This document shows, in pieces, positions 17,535-26,669 of a stretch of 64,000 bases of DNA (position 1 is its first letter; the number at the start of each line of letters is the position of its first letter). Origin of the DNA: Nitrosomonadales bacterium (GTDB lineage: Bacteria > Pseudomonadota > Gammaproteobacteria > Burkholderiales > Gallionellaceae); assembly GCA_016234685.1 (NCBI GenBank), contig JACRAT010000032.1, positions 28,495 through 92,494 of the forward strand, given 5' to 3'. The translations under genes were made by a program, and so were the position numbers. Under the pieces are notes generated by a model. The model saw only the letters and a list, made by a program, of their open reading frames with translations. It was not told where the DNA came from and ran no database searches.

Positions 17535-17840
17535 ATGCCCGCCGACTCCTTTCTATCCTTTGCCCTAGAACAACTCGCCACCCTGCCCGACCTGCGCAGC
17601 AAGCGTATGTTCGGCGGCTATGGCCTGTACTCGGGCGAGGCGTTCTTCGGCATCGTTTTCGATGGGCGTTTGTACTTCAAAACGCATCCGGCGACCCTCG
17701 CTGAATACCTTGAACGTCACGCCGAGGTGTTCGCGCCTTCCGAAAAACAGGTTTTGAAGAATTACCGCGAAGTTCCAGTCGAGATACTGGAAGATGCCTG
17801 CGCGTTGGCGGCTTGGGCGAGAAAGGCGGCGCAGCCGTGA
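17535..17840 (+). CDS. TfoX N-terminal-domain protein
   Basis: 101 residues, a single TfoX N-terminal domain (RSKRMFGGYGLYSGEAFFGI, LYFKTHPAT). This family includes the N-terminal half of the competence regulator TfoX/Sxy, but stand-alone single-domain versions are common and have no assigned job. No TfoX C-terminal domain follows. It starts 8 bases after the ilvA stop and its own stop overlaps the next gene (GTGA), so the three are likely co-transcribed. Confidence 0.85.
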   Translation: MPADSFLSFALEQLATLPDLRSKRMFGGYGLYSGEAFFGIVFDGRLYFKTHPATLAEYLERHAEVFAPSEKQVLKNYREVPVEILEDACALAAWARKAAQP

Positions 17841-18439
17841 GTACGCGGGCTATGAAGCAGGGCATCAGGCAAAGTATAATCGCGGGCCGGGAGGCTTTTT
17901 CAACGGCGCAGCGGGCGCAAGCCAGTCATCGAATATCTCGACGCATCATGGAGTTGCCAGCATATTTGCCGGCACGGACGGTGATGGGGATTCTGGGTTT
18001 CGGCGCAGAGTTCGAGAGTGACGACTGGGTGCGGCGGGTGCTGGCCGATGGCAAACAGCTTTGCCTGCCTCGGGTGAGTCGGGCGACGCAGCAACTCGAT
18101 GTCTATCGAGTGAGCGACCTCGATAGACAGATAGAGATCGGCAGTTACGGCATCCGCGAGCCGATACCGGCGCTTTGCGAATTGGCCGATCTGGCGGAGA
18201 TTGATTTCATCCTGCTACCGGGCGTGGCATTCGGTCGTGACGGTTCACGACTGGGCTATGGTGGCGGGTTCTACGACAAGCTGATCGCGCGGCTACCGCA
18301 TCAGCCGGTTCTGGTGGCAGCGGCGTTCGCGCTGCAATTGGTGGAAGGTATTCCGCAGGAAGCCACTGACCGCAAGGTCGATTGGCTGATTACCGAGAAC
18401 GAGACTATCCATTGCGCTGCTGGGTCAGAGCGCACATAA
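17837..18439 (+). CDS. ygfA: 5-formyltetrahydrofolate cyclo-ligase
   Basis: 200 residues. It converts 5-formyl-THF to 5,10-methenyl-THF with ATP, recycling folate. The conserved LLPGVAFGRDGSRLGYGGG(F/Y)YD block (here ILLPGVAFGRDGSRLGYGGG then FYDK) is unmistakable. I start at the GTG at 17837, which overlaps the upstream stop as GTGA and has AAAGGCGG before it; an ATG at 17852 lacks a ribosome site. No 6S RNA hairpin, which neighbours this gene in some proteobacteria, was recognised here. Confidence 0.88.
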   Translation: MSTRAMKQGIRQSIIAGREAFSTAQRAQASHRISRRIMELPAYLPARTVMGILGFGAEFESDDWVRRVLADGKQLCLPRVSRATQQLDVYRVSDLDRQIEIGSYGIREPIPALCELADLAEIDFILLPGVAFGRDGSRLGYGGGFYDKLIARLPHQPVLVAAAFALQLVEGIPQEATDRKVDWLITENETIHCAAGSERT

Positions 18440-18463
18440 CAGGTTTTTTGGAGAGAGTGGAAG

Positions 18464-21124
18464 ATGGCGACACAACAACCCGATTACGATCCGCAGGAAA
18501 CGCAAGAGTGGCTGGAAGCGCTCAAATCCGTGCTGGATAACGAAGGTGCAGAACGCGCCCATTTCCTGATCAATCAACTGGTCGAAGAGGCTCGCAAAGC
18601 AGGCACCGACCTGCCGGTCAGCGCGACCACACCCTACCTCAACACCATTCCGCTGGACAAGGAAGAGCGCTCGTCCGGCAACAAGGAACTGGAGCACCGC
18701 ATCCGCGCGCTGATGCGCTGGAACGCGATGGCCATCGTGATGAACGCCAACAAGGAATCGTCCGAGCTGGGCGGCCACATCGCCAGCTTCGCCTCGGCGG
18801 CCACCTTGTATGACGTGGGCTTCAACCACTTCTTCCACGGCAAGACTGACACCCACGGCGGCGATCTGGTGTACTTTCAGGGCCACTCCTCGCCCGGCAT
18901 CTACGCGCGTGCCTTCCTCGAAGGCCGCATCACCGAAGAGCAACTCTACAAGTTCCGTCAAGAAGTGGACGGCGGCGGCTTGTCTTCCTATCCGCACCCC
19001 TGGCTGATGCCGGATTTCTGGCAGTTTCCTACCGTGTCGATGGGACTCGGTCCGCTGATGGCGATCTATCAGGCGCGCTTCATGCGCTACCTGCAACATC
19101 GCGGTCTGGCCAGCACCGATGGCCGCAAGGTCTGGGCCTTTTTGGGCGACGGCGAGACCGACGAGCCGGAATCGCTGGGTGCGATCTCGATGGCCGGGCG
19201 CGAGAAGCTGGACAACCTGATCTTCGTCATCAACTGCAACCTGCAACGTCTGGACGGCCCGGTGCGCGGCAACGGCAAGATCATCCAGGAACTGGAAGGC
19301 GTGTTCCGTGGCGCAGGCTGGAACGTCATCAAGGTGATCTGGGGCGGCAAGTGGGATAGGCTGCTGGCCAAGGACAAGACAGGCCTGCTGTTGAAACGCA
19401 TGGAAGAAGTCGTGGACGGCGAGTACCAGACCTACAAGGCGCGCGATGGCGCATACGTGCGCAAGCACTTCTTCGGCAAATATCCCGAACTGCTGGAACT
19501 GGTCGCCGACATGACCGACGACGAAGTCTGGCGCCTGAATCGCGGCGGCCATGACCCGATCAAGGTATTCGCGGCTTACACCGCTGCGATGAAGAACAAG
19601 GGCAAGCCGACCGTGATCCTCGCCAAGACGGTGAAGGGCTACGGCATGGGCTCGTCCGGCGAGGCACAGAACCCGACCCACCAGCAGAAGAAGATGGATG
19701 GCGAGTCGTTGCGTCTGTTCCGCGACCGCTTCAACATCCCGGTCAGCGACGAGCAACTGGCCGACCTGCCTTTCGTGCGCCCTGCCGAAGACAGTCTGGA
19801 AGCCAAATATCTGAAGGAACGCAGCGCCGAGATGGGCGCCGTACCGTGCCGTCGCCCGGTCGCCAGCCCGTTGCCGATGCCGGCCAGCGAAGCCTTCGAC
19901 CCGCTGCTGAAAGGCACCGATGGCCGCGAGATTTCCACCACCATGGCGTTCGTGCGCCTGTTGGGTGCGCTGGTCAAGGACAAGCAGATCGGCAAGCAGG
20001 TCGTGCCCATCGTGCCGGATGAATCGCGCACCTTCGGTATGGAAGGCATGTTCCGTCAGTTGGGCATCTTCTCGCAGGTAGGCCAGTTGTATACGCCGCA
20101 GGATGCCGACCAGTTGATGTACTACAAGGAAGACAAGACCGGCCAGATTCTTCAGGAAGGCATCAACGAAGCGGGCGGCATGGCCGACTGGATCTCGGCG
20201 GCCACCGCTTACGCCAACCACGGCGTGGCGATGATCCCGTTCTACATCTACTACTCGATGTTCGGCTTCCAGCGTATCGGCGACCTAGCTTGGGCGGCGG
20301 GCGATCTGCGCGCACGCGGCTTCATGGTCGGCGGCACCGCTGGCCGCACCACGCTGAACGGCGAAGGCTTGCAGCATCAGGACGGCCATAGCCACCTGAT
20401 GGCCGCGACCATCCCCAACTGCGTGAGCTACGACCCGACCTTCGCCTACGAACTGGCGGTGATCGTGCGTGACGGGATGCGCCGCATGTATGTGGAACAG
20501 GAAGACGTGTTCTATTACCTCACGGTGATGAACGAGAACTACGCCCACCCGGCCATGCCGCAGGGCGCGGAAGACGGCATCATCAAGGGCATGTACCTGT
20601 TCAGCGAGAGCGAATCCGCCCAAGACCAACCCAAGGTACAACTCTTGGGCAGCGGCACGATCTTGCGCGAAGTCATCGCCGCTGGTGAGTTGCTGGCGCA
20701 GGATTTCGGTGTCGCCTCCGATGTGTGGAGCGTCACCAGCTTCAACGAACTGCGCCGCGAAGGTGTGGAATGTGAACGCTGGAACATGCTGCATCCAGAA
20801 ACTGATCCGCGCATCAGCTACGTCGAACAGTCTCTGGTCAATCGCAATGGCCCGGTGATCGCTGCGACCGACTACATCAAGAGCTACGCCGACCAGATCC
20901 GTGCTTTCGTGCCCGCGCTGTACACCGTGCTGGGTACGGACGGTTTCGGTCGTTCCGACACGCGCAAGAAGCTGCGTAACTTCTTCGAGGTGGATCGTCA
21001 CTACGTCGCAGTCGCCGCGCTCAAGGCACTGGCCGACGAAGGCAGCATCGCCGCCAGCGAAGTGAGCCGCGCCATCGCGCTGTACAACATCAACCCGAAC
21101 AAGCCGAATCCGGCCACGGTCTAA
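18464..21124 (+). CDS. aceE: pyruvate dehydrogenase E1 component (homodimeric)
   Basis: 886 residues, the size of the homodimeric alpha2-type E1 of proteobacteria. It decarboxylates pyruvate using thiamine diphosphate and acetylates the E2 lipoyl group. The ThDP motif GDGETDEPES...NLIFVINCNLQ is present, along with HGGDLVYFQGHSSPGIYARA and the C-terminal LGTDGFGRSDTR. GGAGAGAGTGGAAG precedes the ATG. It is followed 12 bases later by aceF; no lpd (E3) gene follows, so E3 must be encoded elsewhere. Confidence 0.96.
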   Translation: MATQQPDYDPQETQEWLEALKSVLDNEGAERAHFLINQLVEEARKAGTDLPVSATTPYLNTIPLDKEERSSGNKELEHRIRALMRWNAMAIVMNANKESSELGGHIASFASAATLYDVGFNHFFHGKTDTHGGDLVYFQGHSSPGIYARAFLEGRITEEQLYKFRQEVDGGGLSSYPHPWLMPDFWQFPTVSMGLGPLMAIYQARFMRYLQHRGLASTDGRKVWAFLGDGETDEPESLGAISMAGREKLDNLIFVINCNLQRLDGPVRGNGKIIQELEGVFRGAGWNVIKVIWGGKWDRLLAKDKTGLLLKRMEEVVDGEYQTYKARDGAYVRKHFFGKYPELLELVADMTDDEVWRLNRGGHDPIKVFAAYTAAMKNKGKPTVILAKTVKGYGMGSSGEAQNPTHQQKKMDGESLRLFRDRFNIPVSDEQLADLPFVRPAEDSLEAKYLKERSAEMGAVPCRRPVASPLPMPASEAFDPLLKGTDGREISTTMAFVRLLGALVKDKQIGKQVVPIVPDESRTFGMEGMFRQLGIFSQVGQLYTPQDADQLMYYKEDKTGQILQEGINEAGGMADWISAATAYANHGVAMIPFYIYYSMFGFQRIGDLAWAAGDLRARGFMVGGTAGRTTLNGEGLQHQDGHSHLMAATIPNCVSYDPTFAYELAVIVRDGMRRMYVEQEDVFYYLTVMNENYAHPAMPQGAEDGIIKGMYLFSESESAQDQPKVQLLGSGTILREVIAAGELLAQDFGVASDVWSVTSFNELRREGVECERWNMLHPETDPRISYVEQSLVNRNGPVIAATDYIKSYADQIRAFVPALYTVLGTDGFGRSDTRKKLRNFFEVDRHYVAVAALKALADEGSIAASEVSRAIALYNINPNKPNPATV

Positions 21125-21136
21125 AGGAACACGAAC

Positions 21137-22438
21137 ATGGCTGAACTACAGGTTTTGGTGCCGGACATCGGCAATTTCAAGGATGTGGCTGTCATCGACG
21201 TAGCGGTCAAAGTGGGCGACACCGTGAAAGCGGAAGACACCCTGATCACCGTCGAGACCGACAAGGCGACGATGGACGTGCCCGCGCCGTTCGATGGCGT
21301 GGTCAAGGAGCTTCGAGTCAAGGTGGGCGACAAGGTGTCGGAAGGGGTGTTGATCGCTGTGCTGGAAGGGAATGCCGCTGCATCAGCCGCCGCTCCCGCA
21401 GTAAGCGCGCCCGCTCCCGTTGCAGCGCCAGCGGTCAGTGCGCTGGCCCCTGCGGCACAAACCGTCCCCATCCCCTCCTCGTCAGGAGGGGCGACTGTCG
21501 CTCCCGCCACAACGCTAGCCGCGCCAGTCGGCAAGTCGCACGCCAGCCCCTCGATCCGCCGTTTCGCCCGCGAACTCGGTGTCGATCTGTCGCTGGTCAA
21601 GGGCTCCGCACCCAAGGGCCGCATCACCAAGGAAGACGTGCAGAACTACGTGAAAGCTGCGCTCTCCACGCCGCGCGGCACGGCCAGCGGCTTGGGCGGC
21701 GTGCAACTACTGGACATGCCGGTGGTGGATTTCGCCAAATTCGGCGAGATCGAAAGCAAACCACTGTCGCGCATCAAGAAAATCTCCGGCGCGAACCTGC
21801 ATCGCAACTGGGTGATGCTGCCGCACGTGACGCAATTCGACGAAGCCGACATCACCGAGATGGAAGCTTTCCGCAAGGAGATCGGCCCGGAGTATGCCAA
21901 GCAGAACGTGAAGATCACCCCGCTGGCCTTTTTGCTCAAGGCCGCTGCGGCAGCGCTGCAACAGTTTCCCGAGTTCAACGCCTCGCTGGATGCAAGCGGT
22001 GAGAACCTGATCCTGAAGAAATATGTCCACATCGGCGTCGCCGTCGATACCCCGGACGGACTGATGGTTCCGGTGATCCGCGACGTGGATCAAAAGGGCT
22101 TGGTGCAACTGGCCAAAGAGTTGGGCGAGATCAGCCAGAAGGCGCGCGACAAAAAGCTCACCGCCGCCGACATGCAGGGCGGCTGCTTCTCCATCTCCAG
22201 CTTGGGCGGCATCGGTGGCACGGCGTTCACGCCTATCATCAATGCACCTGAGGTCGCCATCCTCGGCGTGTCGCGCTCCAGCATGAAGCCGGTCTACAAG
22301 GACGGCGAGTTCGTGCCGCGCCTGATGTTGCCGTTGTCGCTGTCCTACGACCATCGCGTCATCGACGGCGCATCCGGCGCACGTTTCACCACCTTCTTCG
22401 CACAATTGCTGACGGATGTGCGGCGACTGGTGCTGTAA
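21137..22438 (+). CDS. aceF: pyruvate dehydrogenase E2, dihydrolipoamide acetyltransferase
   Basis: 433 residues with one lipoyl domain (residues 1-77, lipoyl lysine in [12 protein letters not shown]), an Ala/Pro linker, a peripheral subunit-binding domain ([20 protein letters not shown]) and the catalytic core ending [16 protein letters not shown], whose His is catalytic. Single-lipoyl E2 is shorter than the three-lipoyl E. coli form. The Ala-rich linker holds an in-frame 20-bp palindrome (21472-21491). It forms the PDH operon with aceE. Confidence 0.95.
   Translation: MAELQVLVPDIGNFKDVAVIDVAVKVGDTVKAEDTLITVETDKATMDVPAPFDGVVKELRVKVGDKVSEGVLIAVLEGNAAASAAAPAVSAPAPVAAPAVSALAPAAQTVPIPSSSGGATVAPATTLAAPVGKSHASPSIRRFARELGVDLSLVKGSAPKGRITKEDVQNYVKAALSTPRGTASGLGGVQLLDMPVVDFAKFGEIESKPLSRIKKISGANLHRNWVMLPHVTQFDEADITEMEAFRKEIGPEYAKQNVKITPLAFLLKAAAAALQQFPEFNASLDASGENLILKKYVHIGVAVDTPDGLMVPVIRDVDQKGLVQLAKELGEISQKARDKKLTAADMQGGCFSISSLGGIGGTAFTPIINAPEVAILGVSRSSMKPVYKDGEFVPRLMLPLSLSYDHRVIDGASGARFTTFFAQLLTDVRRLVL
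21472..21491. repeat. palindrome in the aceF linker
   Basis: CCCCTCCT CGTC AGGAGGGG, a perfect eight-base stem, translated as PSSSGG in the flexible linker between lipoyl and subunit-binding domains. It resembles the cores of the family A repeats but has no tail, so membership is tentative. Confidence 0.5.
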
Positions 22439-22476
22439 ACAGCGTTCGTTCGCCGGTCTGCGGACAGGAGAGCATC

Positions 22477-23157
22477 ATGACGGTTCGGCAACTCATTCGG
22501 CCGGTCGGTATCCTAGGCGGGACGTTCGACCCCATCCACTACGGGCATCTGCGTCTGGCGCAAGAAGCGCTGGAGCAATGCCGGATGCGGCGCGTCCGCT
22601 TCATCCCCAGTGGCACGCCGCCACATCGCTTGCCCGCGCAGGCCACGCCGCAGCAGCGGCTGGAGATGGTGCGACTGGCCACGGCGAGCAACCCCGCGTT
22701 CGAAGTAGATGAGCGCGAGGTGTTCCGCGCCGGGCCATGTTATTCGGTACACACGCTGGAATCCCTGCGCGACGAACTGGGGGCCCAGCAGCCGCTGTGT
22801 CTGCTGCTGGGCAGCGACGCTTTCCTCCAACTCCATACCTGGCATCAATGGGGGCGCTTGCTGCAACTGGCACACCTCGTGGTGATGCAACGCCCCGGGC
22901 GCCCCTTGGGCAACGCCATGGAAGAGGCCGACGAGGCCCTGCGCGCCGAATACTACGCCCGACTGGCCCCGTCACCGCAGCGCCTGCAAGAGCAACCGTC
23001 GGGGGCGATCGTCGCACTGGAGATGCCGCCATTGGACATCGCTGCCACTGACATCCGTCGCCGCACCGCTGAGCGCCGCAGCACCCAATACCTTTTGCCG
23101 GACAGTGTCGCCGAGTTCATCCAGAAGCATCAACTCTACACCCATGCTTACCGCTGA
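22477..23157 (+). CDS. nadD: nicotinate-nucleotide adenylyltransferase
   Basis: 226 residues. It adenylates nicotinate mononucleotide with ATP in NAD synthesis. Visible motifs: GGTFDPIHYGHLRLA (nucleotidyltransferase HxGH), SGTPPHR, LLLGSDAFLQLHTWHQW, and ATDIRRR (the family's S/A-T-x-IR motif). ACAGGAGAG lies upstream of the ATG. In most beta-proteobacteria nadD is followed by rsfS and then rlmH; here only 42 bases separate nadD from rlmH and rsfS is missing. Confidence 0.93.
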   Translation: MTVRQLIRPVGILGGTFDPIHYGHLRLAQEALEQCRMRRVRFIPSGTPPHRLPAQATPQQRLEMVRLATASNPAFEVDEREVFRAGPCYSVHTLESLRDELGAQQPLCLLLGSDAFLQLHTWHQWGRLLQLAHLVVMQRPGRPLGNAMEEADEALRAEYYARLAPSPQRLQEQPSGAIVALEMPPLDIAATDIRRRTAERRSTQYLLPDSVAEFIQKHQLYTHAYR

Positions 23158-23199
23158 AAGGAAGCGCCGCGCCTCCGCTGGGTACGGCTGCGTGCGGGC

Positions 23200-23670
23200 A
23201 TGAAACTCATCATCCTCTCCGTCGGTCACAAGATGCCGGGCTGGATCACCGAGGCGTTCAACGAGTACGCCAAGCGGATGCCGCGCGAGGCCAAGATCGA
23301 ACTGGTCGAGCTGAAGCCCGAGCCACGTACCACCGGAAAGACCACCGCGCAGATCATGGAAGCGGAAGCGCAGCGCATCTTGGCAGCGCTGCCTTCCGGC
23401 TGTCTGCGCATCGCCTTGGACGAGCGCGGTGCGATGCCCACCACCAAGCTGCTGTCCGAAGAGATGAAGCACTGGCTGGGCGAGGGGCACGATGTGGCAT
23501 TCATCATCGGCGGCGCAGACGGGCTGCATGAGTCGGTGAAGCAAGCGGCGCAAAAACTCATGGCGCTCTCCGCGCTGACCCTGCCGCACGGCATGGTGCG
23601 CGTACTGCTGGCTGAGCAGTTGTACCGGGCGCACAGCCTGTTGCACAATCACCCCTACCATCGAGAATGA
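23200..23670 (+). CDS. rlmH: 23S rRNA pseudouridine-1915 N3-methyltransferase
   Basis: 156 residues, the exact RlmH size. This SPOUT methyltransferase modifies pseudouridine 1915 in helix 69 on assembled 70S ribosomes. The SAM-binding knot is seen as FIIGGADGLHESV and the C-terminal LPHGMVRVLLAEQLYRA.....HPYHRE is diagnostic. It sits 7 bases before maf, in the order nadD-rlmH-maf-rng. Confidence 0.95.
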   Translation: MKLIILSVGHKMPGWITEAFNEYAKRMPREAKIELVELKPEPRTTGKTTAQIMEAEAQRILAALPSGCLRIALDERGAMPTTKLLSEEMKHWLGEGHDVAFIIGGADGLHESVKQAAQKLMALSALTLPHGMVRVLLAEQLYRAHSLLHNHPYHRE

Positions 23671-23677
23671 TCCGCCC

Positions 23678-24298
23678 ATGAGCTTCACTCAGCATCGCAT
23701 CTACCTTGCCTCGCAAAGCCCGCGCCGCCGTGAACTGCTCAAGCAGATCGGGGTGAACTTCGGTTCGCTGCTACTGCGCAGTGAGATCGGCCGCTTGCAG
23801 GACGTGGACGAGACGCCACATTCTGGCGAAGCGCCCGCCGACTACGTGCAGCGCGTCTGCCGCGAAAAGGCGCGCATGGCGCTGGTCACCATGAAGCAGC
23901 GCAACCTGCCGCCCTTCCCCGTGCTGGTGGCTGATACCACGGTCACGCTGGATGGGCTGATTCTGGGTAAGCCAACCGACCGTGACCATGCCGCCGCTGT
24001 GTTGCGCCAGCTTTCCGGGCGCGAACATCAAGTGCTGACGGCGGTAGCCGTGGCCTTTGACGATCGCTGCGAACTGCGTCTCTCAGTCACCCGTGTGACC
24101 TTCACAGAACTCTCGGACGAGCGCATCCGCCGCTATCTGCTGACCAACGAATCGCTGGACAAGGCTGGCGGATATGGCATTCAGGGCCACGCGGGCGCAT
24201 TCGTCCAACGCATCGACGGTAGCTACTCCGGTGTGGTCGGTCTGCCCTTGTGCGAAACCGTGGAATTGCTCGAACTATTTGGATACCCCGTACCATGA
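23678..24298 (+). CDS. maf: Maf-family nucleoside triphosphate pyrophosphatase
   Basis: 206 residues. Maf proteins hydrolyse non-canonical or modified nucleoside triphosphates (dTTP/UTP in the YhdE group). The signature LASQSPRRRELLKQIG near the N-terminus, VLVADTTVTLDGLILGKP, and the C-terminal DKAGGYGIQGHAGAFV are intact. The stop overlaps the rng start by four bases (ATGA), indicating coupled translation. Confidence 0.92.
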   Translation: MSFTQHRIYLASQSPRRRELLKQIGVNFGSLLLRSEIGRLQDVDETPHSGEAPADYVQRVCREKARMALVTMKQRNLPPFPVLVADTTVTLDGLILGKPTDRDHAAAVLRQLSGREHQVLTAVAVAFDDRCELRLSVTRVTFTELSDERIRRYLLTNESLDKAGGYGIQGHAGAFVQRIDGSYSGVVGLPLCETVELLELFGYPVP

Positions 24299-25749
24299 AC
24301 GACGAAATCCTCATCAACGTCACCCCGCAAGAGACCCGCGTCGCGGTGATGCAACTCGGCGTGGTGAATGAACTGCACATCGAGCGCATCACCCAACGCG
24401 GGCTGGTCGGCAATGTGTATATCGGCAAAGTGCGCCGCGTACTGCCGGGGATGCAGTCGGCGTTCATCGACATCGGGCTGGAGCGTTCGGCCTTTTTGCA
24501 CGTGGCGGACATCTGGGAGAATCGCAACAACGGCGACGCCGCCAAGCCCATCGAAAAAGTGCTGTTCGAAGGTCAGACGCTGCTGGTGCAAGTCATCAAA
24601 GACCCCATCGGCACCAAGGGTGCCCGACTCTCCACCCAGATCAGCATCGCCGGACGGCTGCTGGTCTATCTGCCACAAGAGACGCACATCGGCGTGTCTC
24701 AGCGCATCGAGGACGAAGCCGAGCGCGAGAATTTGCGCGCCAAAGTCGGCCAGTTAGTGCCTGCCGACCACGGCGGTGGCTACATCATCCGCACGCAGGC
24801 CGAAGCTGCATCGGACACGGAATTTCTGGCCGACATGAGCTATCTCGACCGGCAATGGCAGAAGTTGCAGGAAGACGCCAAGCGCAGCGCAGCACCCGCC
24901 CTGCTGTATCAGGAGCTAGACCTCAGCCTGCGCGTGCTGCGTGATTTCTTCGGCGAAAACACCACGCGCATTCTGGTCGATTCGCGCGAGACCTTCCAAC
25001 GGATGCAGACCTTCGCGCAGGATTACATGGACAGCGCCCTGTCGCGGCTGGATCGTTACGCAGGCGAGCGCCCCCTGTTCGACATGTATTCGGTGGAGGC
25101 GGAGATAGAGCGCGCCTTGTCGCGCCGCGTCGATCTCAAGTCCGGCGGCTACCTCATCATCGACCAGACCGAGGCGCTGACCACGGTGGACGTGAACACC
25201 GGCGGCTTCGTCGGCGGACGCAACTTCGACGACACCATATTCAAAACCAATCTGGAAGCCGCGCAAGTCATCGCGCGCCAACTGCGCCTGCGCAACTTGG
25301 GCGGGATCATCATCTGCGACTTCATCGACATGGATAACGCCGAACACCGCAATGCCGTGTTGGACGAATTCAAGAAGGCGCTGGCGCGCGACCATACCCG
25401 CATCACAGTGAACGGCTTCTCGGCGCTGGGGCTGGTGGAGATGACGCGCAAGCGCACCCGCGAGAGTCTGGCCCACATCCTGTGCGAACCCTGCCCCACC
25501 TGTCAGGGACGCGGCGAGGTAAAGACGGCGCAAACCGTGTGCTATGAGATCCTGCGCGAGATCGTGCGCGAAGCGCGCCAGTTCAACGCCCGCGAATACC
25601 GCATCCTCGCCTCGCAGCAGGTGATCGACCTGTTCCTCGACGAGGAATCGCAAAGTCTGGCACAACTCTCCGACTTCATCGGCAAGCCCGTCTCCCTGCA
25701 AGTAGAGACGCTCTACTCGCAGGAGCAATACGACGTGATCCTGATGTAG
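24295..25749 (+). CDS. rng: ribonuclease G
   Basis: 484 residues, the length of RNase G rather than RNase E (no long C-terminal scaffold). It processes the 5' end of 16S rRNA and degrades mRNA. Order: N-terminal S1 domain (GLVGNVYIGKVRRVLPGMQSAFIDIG), the 5' sensor, and the DNase-I-like catalytic part with the metal aspartates in TTVDVNTGGFVGGRN and IICDFIDMDN; the Zn-link CxxC is CPTCQGRGEV. The ATG at 24295 overlaps maf. Confidence 0.94.
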   Translation: MNDEILINVTPQETRVAVMQLGVVNELHIERITQRGLVGNVYIGKVRRVLPGMQSAFIDIGLERSAFLHVADIWENRNNGDAAKPIEKVLFEGQTLLVQVIKDPIGTKGARLSTQISIAGRLLVYLPQETHIGVSQRIEDEAERENLRAKVGQLVPADHGGGYIIRTQAEAASDTEFLADMSYLDRQWQKLQEDAKRSAAPALLYQELDLSLRVLRDFFGENTTRILVDSRETFQRMQTFAQDYMDSALSRLDRYAGERPLFDMYSVEAEIERALSRRVDLKSGGYLIIDQTEALTTVDVNTGGFVGGRNFDDTIFKTNLEAAQVIARQLRLRNLGGIIICDFIDMDNAEHRNAVLDEFKKALARDHTRITVNGFSALGLVEMTRKRTRESLAHILCEPCPTCQGRGEVKTAQTVCYEILREIVREARQFNAREYRILASQQVIDLFLDEESQSLAQLSDFIGKPVSLQVETLYSQEQYDVILM

Positions 25750-25802
25750 GGCGTGTTAACACTTATTTCACCCCCAAGTAAGGGCGCAAGCTGCCCCTCC
25801 CC

Positions 25803-26216
25803 ATGCCAGACCTGAGCGGATTCTTCTCCAGCGACCTCAGCCTGTGGGGGCTGTTCCTCTCCAGCTTTCTGGGGGCGACGCTGCTGCCCGGCGGCTCGGA
25901 GGTAGTGTTGGTCGGCGTGCTCAAACTACATCCCGAACTGTTCTGGTCTGCCGTGTTGTTAGGCACGCTGGGTAACACACTGGGCGCGATGGTCTCTTTC
26001 GGCATGGGCTGGATGCTGCCCATGACCCAGCGACTCAGGCATGTGGACAATGTGCGCCGCTATGGCACGCCGGTGCTATTGCTGGCCTGGGCTCCGCTGA
26101 TCGGCGACGCGCTGTGCATGGCAGCAGGCTGGCTGCGGCTGAATCCTTGGCACGCCATGCTGTTCATGGCGCTGGGCAAGTTTAGTCGCTATTTGCTGAT
26201 TGCCCTAGCGGCGTGA
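25803..26216 (+). CDS. YqaA-family (DedA-like) inner-membrane protein
   Basis: 137 residues with four hydrophobic stretches. The N-terminal LFLSSFLGATLLPGGSEVVLV and the paired re-entrant signature GNTLGAMVSFGMGW match the YqaA branch of the DedA/SNARE-associated membrane family, thought to be involved in membrane lipid carrier recycling or envelope integrity. The start ATG at 25803 follows 53 bases of spacer after rng. The function of YqaA itself is not established. Confidence 0.85.
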   Translation: MPDLSGFFSSDLSLWGLFLSSFLGATLLPGGSEVVLVGVLKLHPELFWSAVLLGTLGNTLGAMVSFGMGWMLPMTQRLRHVDNVRRYGTPVLLLAWAPLIGDALCMAAGWLRLNPWHAMLFMALGKFSRYLLIALAA

Positions 26217-26225
26217 TGCCCTGAG

Positions 26226-26627
26226 CTAGAATGGAACCGCCGCGCTACGTTTGGAGAGCGCCTGTTGTAACTTCGCCTTGCCGTCATCCTTGAAGTGCAA
26301 AAAGTGCAGCCCGATGCGAAAGCGGTGATGATGAGATGAGAGCACGGTGTAGATCATGCGGCATTGGATCTCAACGGTGGTCTCGCTCTGCCCGGGATGT
26401 AGCGGCTGCATCGCCAGTAACAGGGTAATCGGCCCTTCCACGAAGATGTTGTGCTCCGAATACAGGCTGGCACCGCTGATGGAGATGTCGTAAGTGCGCC
26501 CCTGAAATACTTCGCGCGTGCCGTCGTTTTTGTAGACCAAAGCGGCGCGCCAGTGAACGAGGAAGCGCTGATGCTTTCTGTGCTCAGCCAGTTTTCGCTG
26601 TTCTTCCTGAGTGGTTTGATCGGTCAC
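26226..26627 (-). CDS. PilZ-domain c-di-GMP receptor
   Basis: 133 residues, a single PilZ domain. The two c-di-GMP-binding motifs are visible: a basic patch in EHRKHQRFLVHW (RxxxR-like) and DISISGASLYSE ((D/N)xSxxG). Such proteins read out cyclic-di-GMP to control motility, biofilm or exopolysaccharide; the window also has a GGDEF-EAL sensor (47571-50777) and an EPS locus, although no direct link is shown. Start GTG at 26627 with AAAGAGCAG upstream. It converges with the yqaA-type gene. Confidence 0.87.
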   Translation of the reverse strand: MTDQTTQEEQRKLAEHRKHQRFLVHWRAALVYKNDGTREVFQGRTYDISISGASLYSEHNIFVEGPITLLLAMQPLHPGQSETTVEIQCRMIYTVLSSHHHRFRIGLHFLHFKDDGKAKLQQALSKRSAAVPF

Positions 26628-26669
26628 GGTCTGCTCTTTTGCTGTATTTGATCTGCATAATATCCCAAA

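Noticed and set aside
18425..20221. A 598-codon minus-strand frame opposite aceE
   Set aside because: Shadow of aceE; composition is typical of antisense frames in GC-rich genes.
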